A DNA stretch of 11,509 bases from Treponema sp. (GTDB lineage: Bacteria > Spirochaetota > Spirochaetia > Treponematales > Breznakiellaceae), in assembly GCA_009786675.1 (NCBI GenBank), contig WQRP01000049.1, positions 1 through 11,509 of the forward strand. Direction: 5' to 3'. Every line of letters begins with the position of its first letter. Positions within the stretch are counted from its first letter, which is position 1. Shown in pieces: positions 7,453 through 11,509 of this stretch. The notes under the pieces were generated by a model. That model ran no database searches. It was not told the DNA's origin and worked only from the letters and a program-made list of their open reading frames with translations. The position numbers and the translations under genes were made by a program.

Positions 7453-8094
7453 CTATACCGAAACCCCGGACGGAATTCCGGGGGATCCAAGGGTGCCCTT
7501 CGTGGAGGGGACGGAGTCGCCGGCCCGCTCGTCGACCTCGCAGGCCGCGCGAAGGGAACGGGCCGCCGCCTTGAACATGGCCTCGATCTTGTGGTGGTCG
7601 CTTCTCCCCCTGACGATCTCCAGGTGCAGGTTGCAGGCGGCCGCCCCGACGAAGCCCTGCCAGAAGTCCTCGACCGTGTCGGTCTGGAAGCCGCCGTGGC
7701 CGCCGACCAGGGGCAGGCCGGAAAGCCGGCCCTCGAAAAACAGGAACGGCCGGCCGGACAGGTCCACCGCCGCGCTTGCAAGGGTCTCGTCCATGGGGAA
7801 CAGGCAGCCGCCGCTGCGGCGTATCCCCCTTTTGTCGCCGAGCGCCCCGGCGAAACAGGAGCCCAGGACGATTCCCGTGTCCTCGACAATGTGGTGCTGG
7901 TCCACATGGAGATCGCCGGACGCGGTAACCTCCAGATCGAACAGCCCGTGGCGGGCGAAGGTGTCCAGCATATGGGCCATGAACCCGATTGGGTGGTCAA
8001 GCCTGGCCCTGCCCGAGCCGTCCAGGCCCAGCCTGATTTTTACCGACGTCTCCCCGGTCGTCCGCTCGACCTCGGCTATCCTGCCCGCCGTCAT
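7453..8094 (-). CDS. hisB: Imidazoleglycerol-phosphate dehydratase HisB
   Basis: A 213-residue monofunctional dehydratase that removes water from imidazole glycerol phosphate to give imidazole acetol phosphate. No histidinol-phosphatase domain is fused, unlike the enterobacterial enzyme. Metal-binding motifs are DQHHIVEDTG (65-74; His67, His68, Glu71) and SDHHKIEAMFKAAARSL (165-181; His167, His168, Glu171). Also typical are RLDHPIGFMAHMLDTFARHG (31-50) and the C-terminal PSTKGTL (196-202). Eleven further residues (GSPGIPSGVSV) extend past the usual end. The ATG overlaps the hisG stop by 4 nt (ATGA at 8094-8091), indicating translational coupling. Confidence 0.96.
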   Translation of the reverse strand: MTAGRIAEVERTTGETSVKIRLGLDGSGRARLDHPIGFMAHMLDTFARHGLFDLEVTASGDLHVDQHHIVEDTGIVLGSCFAGALGDKRGIRRSGGCLFPMDETLASAAVDLSGRPFLFFEGRLSGLPLVGGHGGFQTDTVEDFWQGFVGAAACNLHLEIVRGRSDHHKIEAMFKAAARSLRAACEVDERAGDSVPSTKGTLGSPGIPSGVSV

Positions 8095-8948
8095 GGCACC
8101 GCCTTCCGCAGATCGTATTCCACGATGTCAAGGGCGCCGAATTTTTTCAGCTTGGGGATGATGGCGGGAACCTCGTGCCTTTTCACGGCGATTTTCACGG
8201 CGTAGCCGGTGTCGCCGAAAAGCGGGGCCACGGTCGGGCTCCGCATGGCGGGAAGCTCCCTCGCGATGCCCTCGAAGCGGTCCTTGGGGATGTTCATCTC
8301 CAGCATCACCCGCTCGCGGCCGTCCAGGACGGCGCGGAAAAGCATGACCAGCTCCTCTATCCGGTCGCGCTTCCCCGGGTTCGCCAGGGCCGCCGGGGAC
8401 GCGACGAACCGCGTGGAGGACTTAAGAATCGTGCCTATGATCCTGAGGCCGTTGTCCCGCAGCGTCTGCCCGGAGGAGGTGTTGTCGATGATCATGTCGG
8501 CGTCGTCCGGGGGAAAGACCTCGGTGGCCCCGTAGGTCCGCAGCAGGCGGTATTTGTACGAGTTGGCGTCGAGCCAGGCCCCCGCGAGGTTCACGTACTC
8601 CGTGGCCACGACGATGGTCTTGGAGCGGAGCGCGGCCTCGTCGAACACGGAGGGAACCGCCGCGACGATCCTTACCCTGTCCAGGCCAAGATCCAGCAGG
8701 TCCTCGACCTTGGCGTCGTTCTCCCTTATCCAGTCTATGCCGGTGAAGCCCGCGTCGTGGCTGCCGAGCTCCAGGAGCTCGCCGACGCTCTGCGGCTTCA
8801 TTATTTTGGCGTCCAGCCAGTCGGTGCCCATCGTGGGCCTGTAGGTGCGGTCGGCCAGGGCGACGGGGAAACCCGCCTCGGCCAGGAGCCGGGACACGCC
8901 GTCGAAAATTCTTCCCTTGGGGATAAGCAGCCGCAGTTTGTCTTCCAT
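8091..8948 (-). CDS. hisG: ATP phosphoribosyltransferase HisG, long form
   Basis: A 285-residue enzyme joining ATP and PRPP to form phosphoribosyl-ATP, the committed and usually histidine-inhibited step of histidine synthesis. LRLLIPKGRI (6-14) opens the catalytic domain, GFTGIDWI (67-74) is family-typical, and the PRPP-binding loop is IIDNTSSGQTL (153-163). The C-terminal part (about 210-283, REVMLEMNI-like strand, then KIAVKRHEVPAIIPKLKKFGALDIVEYDL) fits the regulatory HisG_C domain, so this is the HisZ-independent long type. The ATG has no Shine-Dalgarno sequence and lies 5 nt after a -10-like TACACT, raising the possibility of a leaderless message. It is the first gene of the hisG-hisB-hisH-hisF-murB operon. 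Confidence 0.95.
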   Translation of the reverse strand: MEDKLRLLIPKGRIFDGVSRLLAEAGFPVALADRTYRPTMGTDWLDAKIMKPQSVGELLELGSHDAGFTGIDWIRENDAKVEDLLDLGLDRVRIVAAVPSVFDEAALRSKTIVVATEYVNLAGAWLDANSYKYRLLRTYGATEVFPPDDADMIIDNTSSGQTLRDNGLRIIGTILKSSTRFVASPAALANPGKRDRIEELVMLFRAVLDGRERVMLEMNIPKDRFEGIARELPAMRSPTVAPLFGDTGYAVKIAVKRHEVPAIIPKLKKFGALDIVEYDLRKAVP

Positions 8949-8953
8949 GCCTT

Positions 8954-8983
8954 AGTGTACCGCAAAGCGGGGGTGGCCGGCAA
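8954..8983 (-). promoter_or_regulatory. Proximal hisG promoter candidate
   Basis: TTGCCG (8983-8978) and TACACT (8959-8954) are separated by 18 nt on the minus strand, each with about four of six consensus matches. The -10 ends only 5 nt before the hisG ATG, so RNA from it would begin at or next to the start codon. The surrounding GC-rich sequence makes chance matches less likely but not negligible. Confidence 0.4.
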
Positions 8984-9173
8984 CCGCGCCGCGGCGGAAC
9001 GAAAAGGCCGAACCCGCAGGAGGCTCCCCCCCTTGACGCTTTCCGCGAAAGCGCGATAGCATGGCCATGAGCGGCGTTCGAATCCCGCTTCCCCTTGTCT
9101 TGCATCCACGCCGAGAGACCAAGACCGCCCGTCCCGCGACGGCCAGGAGAAACGCACGAAGTGTTTGGGATTG

Positions 9174-9208
9174 GCGCGTTAAACGCGCAACGCAACGCAA
9201 CGCAACGC
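9174..9208. repeat. Palindrome plus four AACGC tandem repeats
   Basis: A perfect inverted repeat, GCGCGTT-A-AACGCGC (9174-9188), runs directly into four exact copies of AACGC (9189-9208). The right arm of the palindrome also contains AACGC. The units lie in the non-coding region just downstream of the extended -10 on the minus strand. Such a pentanucleotide run is prone to slippage. Confidence 0.8.
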
Positions 9209-9217
9209 ATTATACCA
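9209..9217 (-). promoter_or_regulatory. Perfect extended -10, distal his operon promoter candidate
   Basis: The minus strand reads TGG-TATAAT (9217-9209), a perfect extended -10 element. No good -35 lies 17 nt upstream, which is tolerated with a TGn motif. Transcription would start near 9202 and give the his operon a leader of about 250 nt that begins with repeated GCGTT units and a palindrome. Confidence 0.45.
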
Positions 9218-9336
9218 CAAAGGCACGTTTTAGCTGGCCGGTTTCCGGCGATTCCCTAGAATTTAGCAAAGATTTAGCGTTCACACAAAACCACGGACAT
9301 TTCCCCGCATGGCGTACTTTTGCGCGGCTGGCGGGG

Positions 9337-9348
9337 TGTGTATACACA
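9337..9348. promoter_or_regulatory. 12-bp palindrome with -10-like core upstream of the lipoprotein gene
   Basis: TGTGTATACACA is a perfect 12-bp palindrome. Its centre holds TATACA (9341-9346), which could serve as a -10 and would place the RNA start near 9353, just before the Shine-Dalgarno sequence. No good -35 is visible. A perfect symmetric site at a promoter position suggests an operator for a dimeric regulator, but it could be fortuitous. Confidence 0.4.
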
Positions 9349-9354
9349 TGCATG

Positions 9355-9361
9355 AAGGAGG
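9355..9361 (+). promoter_or_regulatory. Strong ribosome binding site of the lipoprotein gene
   Basis: AAGGAGG, a full anti-16S match, lies 9 nt before the ATG at 9371. It is among the strongest such sites in the window, and it fixes the start of the lipoprotein gene. Confidence 0.85.
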
Positions 9362-9370
9362 AATAACAAC

Positions 9371-10789
9371 ATGCAGCTAAGGAAAGAGTTTTTGAGGATC
9401 CCGGCGATCCTGGCCATGGCGTTGGCGCTCGCCGGATGCCAAAGCCCCACGGATGCTGGAAACGGACAGGAGACGGCGACCCACACCGTGACGCTTAACT
9501 TCTACCCCGGAAGAACCGAGACAAGGGCCATGGCGCACGGCCAGACCTTTACCCCGCCGGTGCCACAAATGTCCGGCCTTTTCCCCGCGCCGTTGCCGCA
9601 GAGCCCCGCATTTCTCGGCTGGCGCATGGGCGACGCTACGTTCGACCCCGCCGTCCCGGTAACCTCGAACATAACCCTGGACGCGCGGTGGGACGAAACC
9701 GCCGCCACGGCAATCGACCTTGGCGGCGTCGCGGGGAACACCGTAATCCATCGGGCGTTCGCCTACCTTAACGCCGCGCCCGCCGGAACCTGTTACATAC
9801 TGGCGCTTGGCGGCGACCTGAGGGTCGGCGGCGGCGCGCTTGTCTTGGGCGCGGACATCGCCTTGCGCGGCCATGATGACAACGACGCCCCGGTGGTTAA
9901 AGTGCCGGCCGGCGGCACCCTGGTTATGCGGGCGGGGTCGGCGATCAGGGGTAACGCAACTAGCGACGGGCCCTTCGGTGGCGGGGTGACCGTTCATGGA
10001 ACCTTTATCATGGAAGGCGGAGCAATCCATGACAATTCCTCCGCTGGATGGTGGGGTGGCGGCGGGGTATTCGTCCTTGATGGAACCTTTACCATGCAAG
10101 GCGGAGCCATCCACGGCAATTCCTCCGCACGGGGCGGCGGCGTATCCGTCCATAATGGAACCTTCACCATGGAAGGCGGAGCAATCCACGACAATTCCTC
10201 CGCTTGGGACAGCGGCGGCGTATCGATCAATTCCGGAGGAACCTTCATCATGAAGGACGGCGCAATCCATGGCAATTCCGCCGCACGGGGCGGCGGCGTA
10301 AATGTTTTTATTGGAACCTTTATCATGGAAGGCGGAACAATCCACGACAATTACACAGTTGCCGAGGAGGGGTGGGGTGGCGGCGGCGTGTTTCTCAACG
10401 TTGGAACCCTTACCATGAGAGGCGGAGCAATTCACGGCAATTCCGCCGCACGGGGCGGCGGCGTAGATGTTTTTAATGGAACCTTTATCATGGAAAGCGG
10501 CATAATCCACGGCAATTCCGCTGAGATGGGTGGCGGCGTAAATGTCGGTTTTGATAGAACCTTCCAGATAAGCAACGGGGTTATCTATGGCACCGACGCA
10601 GGGGCTGGGCTTGCAAACACGGCAACCCAGGGCGGCGGTGCATTAAATGGCGCCGCCCAGCGCGGCACGTTCGACAACGGCACGTTCACCCCGACACCAA
10701 ACGCCCCAAACCTGACCCAAACCAACTACACCATAAGGGTGCAGAACGGACAGCTTGTGGACGCGGACGGCAACGTAATAACGCCCTAG
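9371..10789 (+). CDS. Repeat lipoprotein with InlB/Flg_new-like and beta-helix repeats
   Basis: A 472-residue predicted surface or periplasmic lipoprotein of unknown function. The signal peptide (1-22) ends in a lipobox, LALAGC, with the lipidated Cys at 23. Residues about 38-108 (HTVTLNFYPG... to ITLDARWDE) fit a Listeria/Bacteroides-type repeat. Residues about 182-410 contain nine imperfect repeats of 25-30 residues with consensus GTF.M.GGAIHGNSA...GGGV.V, starting at 182, 210, 238, 263, 290, 315, 345, 370 and 396. They probably stack as a right-handed parallel beta-helix. The GGAI and IH.N elements recall chlamydial Pmp repeats, but homology is not claimed. The last copies decay before a Thr/Asn-rich tail. 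No transmembrane anchor or autotransporter domain is present. It is single, on the opposite strand to hisG, and closed by a hairpin. An adhesin or interaction role is inference. Confidence 0.85.
   Translation: MQLRKEFLRIPAILAMALALAGCQSPTDAGNGQETATHTVTLNFYPGRTETRAMAHGQTFTPPVPQMSGLFPAPLPQSPAFLGWRMGDATFDPAVPVTSNITLDARWDETAATAIDLGGVAGNTVIHRAFAYLNAAPAGTCYILALGGDLRVGGGALVLGADIALRGHDDNDAPVVKVPAGGTLVMRAGSAIRGNATSDGPFGGGVTVHGTFIMEGGAIHDNSSAGWWGGGGVFVLDGTFTMQGGAIHGNSSARGGGVSVHNGTFTMEGGAIHDNSSAWDSGGVSINSGGTFIMKDGAIHGNSAARGGGVNVFIGTFIMEGGTIHDNYTVAEEGWGGGGVFLNVGTLTMRGGAIHGNSAARGGGVDVFNGTFIMESGIIHGNSAEMGGGVNVGFDRTFQISNGVIYGTDAGAGLANTATQGGGALNGAAQRGTFDNGTFTPTPNAPNLTQTNYTIRVQNGQLVDADGNVITP
9914..10633 (+). 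repeat. Imperfect 75-90 bp tandem repeats inside the lipoprotein gene
   Basis: Nine units start at 9914, 9998, 10082, 10157, 10238, 10313, 10403, 10478 and 10556. Units from 9998 to 10478 share long stretches of near-identity, such as GGAACCTTTATCATGGAAGG followed by GCGGAGCAATCCA and CAATTCC. All spacings are multiples of three, so copy gain or loss would keep the frame. The first and last units have diverged most. Confidence 0.9.
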
Positions 10790-10801
10790 CGCAACCGCGA
10801 A

Positions 10802-10826
10802 AACCGGGGGCTTCGCCCCCCCGGTT
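10802..10826 (+). terminator. Strong GC hairpin after the lipoprotein gene
   Basis: AACCGGGGG (10802-10810) pairs with CCCCCGGTT (10818-10826) around a 7-nt loop containing TTCG. It starts 13 nt after the stop codon. Only a mixed TCTCTC tract follows, so it is a stable hairpin that may end or protect the transcript rather than a textbook intrinsic terminator. It could also stop transcripts entering from the right. Confidence 0.65.
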
Positions 10827-10985
10827 CTCTCTGCGTATGCTGGCCTTGGAGAACCCGGCGAAGGCGAGCTGCAGGGCGTTATCGTCGCTCGGATTATGTT
10901 GGCGATGAAAACCATGTGCACGCCGTCGGACCGTTCAAGCAGCGGGCTGAAACCAGCGGACAGAAGCTTGTCAATCATTTGCTTT
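10827..10985 (-). other. Gap with possible coding remnant next to mazF
   Basis: Just after the mazF stop, the minus strand has an ATG at 10978 reading MIDKLLSAGFSPLLERSDGVHMVFIANII. This looks protein-like for about 30 residues, then turns into unlikely sequence that runs through the hairpin and the end of the lipoprotein gene. A different minus frame over 10815-10890 reads HNPSDDNALQLAFAGFSKASIRREN. Together they could be a frameshifted remnant, or chance. No ribosome binding site is seen before 10978. Confidence 0.25.
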
Positions 10986-11339
10986 TTATAACGTTCCCTG
11001 ATTTTTTTGAAAAACAACGAGGGTTGTTTTCAGTAATTTGTCAAGAAATCCATTGCCAACCGTTTCGACATAGCTCCATTGCCGGGCGTTATAATCGATG
11101 GTAACCAATTGATCAAGCAAAACGGCCCCCGTGGATTTTGCCCCTTTCTCCAATGGAATGTACAGGGGATACTGTCTTTGCGTATTTGAGATTGGCGCAA
11201 AAATGGCAATGTTGGCATAATCACTTACAAGATGATGGCTCAAACAAATATAAGGACGATACCCTTTTTGCTCATGGCCTTGTTTGGGATCAAGGTTAAT
11301 CTTTATTATATCGCCCTGCATTGGGATTTTTTTTACCAT
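10986..11339 (-). CDS. mazF: MazF/PemK-family toxin endoribonuclease
   Basis: A 117-residue protein of the MazF/PemK family, which cleaves mRNA at specific short sequences when released from its antitoxin. Family motifs: QGDIIKINLDPKQGHEQKGYRPYICLS (8-34, with the conserved Arg28), FAPISNTQRQYPLYIPL (47-63, covering the Ser/Thr active-site region), and TGAVLLDQLVTIDYNAR (70-86). Length matches the family. The ATG at 11339 lies inside the end of the antitoxin gene (ATGGTAA overlap), so toxin translation is probably coupled to antitoxin translation; a second ATG seven codons in is possible. The gene is clearly AT-richer than the rest of the window and lacks the GC-rich codon use of the his genes, which suggests horizontal acquisition. 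Cleavage specificity cannot be read from the sequence. Confidence 0.93.
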   Translation of the reverse strand: MVKKIPMQGDIIKINLDPKQGHEQKGYRPYICLSHHLVSDYANIAIFAPISNTQRQYPLYIPLEKGAKSTGAVLLDQLVTIDYNARQWSYVETVGNGFLDKLLKTTLVVFQKNQGTL

Positions 11340-11509
11340 TGCTCGTTTCCAAGCGGCTCAATCGGGTTTGTAAGCTCCGTCCTAAAGGATTCCCCTGAAT
11401 AATCTTTGAAAAGATATTCGATTGTTCCTTCCCTTGGCGTTGAGGGCTTGGAGACGGTCAATATATCTTCTCTAACCTCTAGAATGACTTCATCGTTTGC
11501 GGAAACACC
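11333..11509 (-). CDS. mazE: MazE-like antitoxin, partial (5' end beyond window)
   Basis: The last 58 codons of a gene whose start lies past the right edge. It reads ...ANDEVILEVREDILTVSKPS..., then EGTIEYLFKDYSGE and ends EPLGNEQW. This matches the MazE pattern: the end of the AbrB-like DNA-binding fold (ANDEVILEVRED), then a C-terminal toxin-wrapping tail ending in G-N-E-x-W. The stop TAA overlaps the mazF start by 7 nt. MazE proteins neutralise MazF and usually repress their own promoter, which would lie outside this window. Base composition is AT-rich like mazF. Confidence 0.85.
   Translation of the reverse strand, partial: GVSANDEVILEVREDILTVSKPSTPREGTIEYLFKDYSGESFRTELTNPIEPLGNEQW

Larger units (their letters stand above)
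8949..9370. other. Divergent intergenic region between hisG and the lipoprotein gene
   Basis: A 422-nt stretch with no convincing gene. Besides the promoters and repeats listed separately, it has a hairpin-forming repeat at 9037-9053 (CGCTTT...AAAGCG). A plus-strand promoter-like pair, TTGACG (9033-9038) with TAGCAT (9057-9062), spans that hairpin. A tRNA T-arm-like GTTCGAATC (about 9076-9084) lies just downstream. From about 9200 to 9350 the sequence is noticeably less GC-rich than the genes. A minus-strand open frame of 82 codons (9200-8952) contains only two His codons, not clustered, so it does not look like a histidine leader peptide. Confidence 0.6.

Noticed and set aside
9060..9110. 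Complete tRNA gene around the GTTCGAATC motif
   Set aside because: No matching acceptor stem, anticodon arm or D-arm could be folded on either strand; the immediate T-stem also has mismatches in the standard register.
8952..9200. 82-codon minus-strand frame as a his leader peptide
   Set aside because: Only two His codons, not clustered, no ribosome binding site, and no terminator/antiterminator pair was found.
9914..10633. Regular repeats as a CRISPR array
   Set aside because: The repeats are translated in frame, imperfect, and lack unique spacers; they encode a beta-helix-like protein.
10643..10978. Full 111-residue gene on the minus strand after mazF
   Set aside because: Most of it runs through the hairpin and the 3' end of the lipoprotein gene, and it has no ribosome binding site; only the first 30 residues look protein-like.
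10916..11104. 62-codon plus-strand frame overlapping mazF
   Set aside because: It lies largely antisense to the clear MazF gene and shows no family features.

Overview
This window looks like a GC-rich chromosome segment from a spirochaete, most likely a Treponema-type organism. That placement is inference. It rests on the pairing of a DUF4912 protein with a DUF1957/GH57-type protein and a membrane SpoIIE-type phosphatase, and on a lipoprotein made of 'GGAIHGNSA..GGGV' repeats behind an InlB/Flg_new-like domain. I cannot name a species.

Layout, left to right. (1) 1-206 has no convincing gene. It holds a minus-strand promoter candidate pointing out of the window, a hairpin at that promoter's start site, and an A9T11 tract that probably ends the next operon. 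(2) 207-4930 on the minus strand is a tight four-gene unit, in transcription order: DUF4912 protein, GH57/DUF1957 protein, SpoIIE-type phosphatase with a HAMP-like region, and a small coiled-coil protein. The gaps are 10, 0 and 16 nt. (3) 4948-4972 is an intrinsic terminator whose stem overlaps a perfect TTGACA for the next promoter. (4) 4983-8948 on the minus strand is a second operon, hisG-hisB-hisH-hisF-murB, with a 4-nt overlap or short gaps between genes. hisA, hisD, hisC and hisI/E are not here. (5) 8949-9370 is a 422-nt divergent intergenic region with promoter candidates, a short tandem repeat, palindromes and a T-arm-like motif. (6) 9371-10789 on the plus strand encodes the repeat lipoprotein, followed by a strong GC hairpin. 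(7) 10986-11509 on the minus strand is an AT-rich MazF toxin gene with the 3' part of its MazE-like antitoxin gene, cut by the window edge.

How the genes work together: the his genes cover ATP phosphoribosyltransferase, IGP dehydratase and both IGP synthase subunits; murB adds a peptidoglycan step to the same transcript. The DUF4912/GH57/SpoIIE cluster suggests a signalling-linked carbohydrate or envelope function. Its GH57 protein has Gly where the catalytic nucleophile Glu is expected, so it may not be an ordinary enzyme. The lipoprotein and the toxin-antitoxin pair look like accessory genes beside a conserved core.
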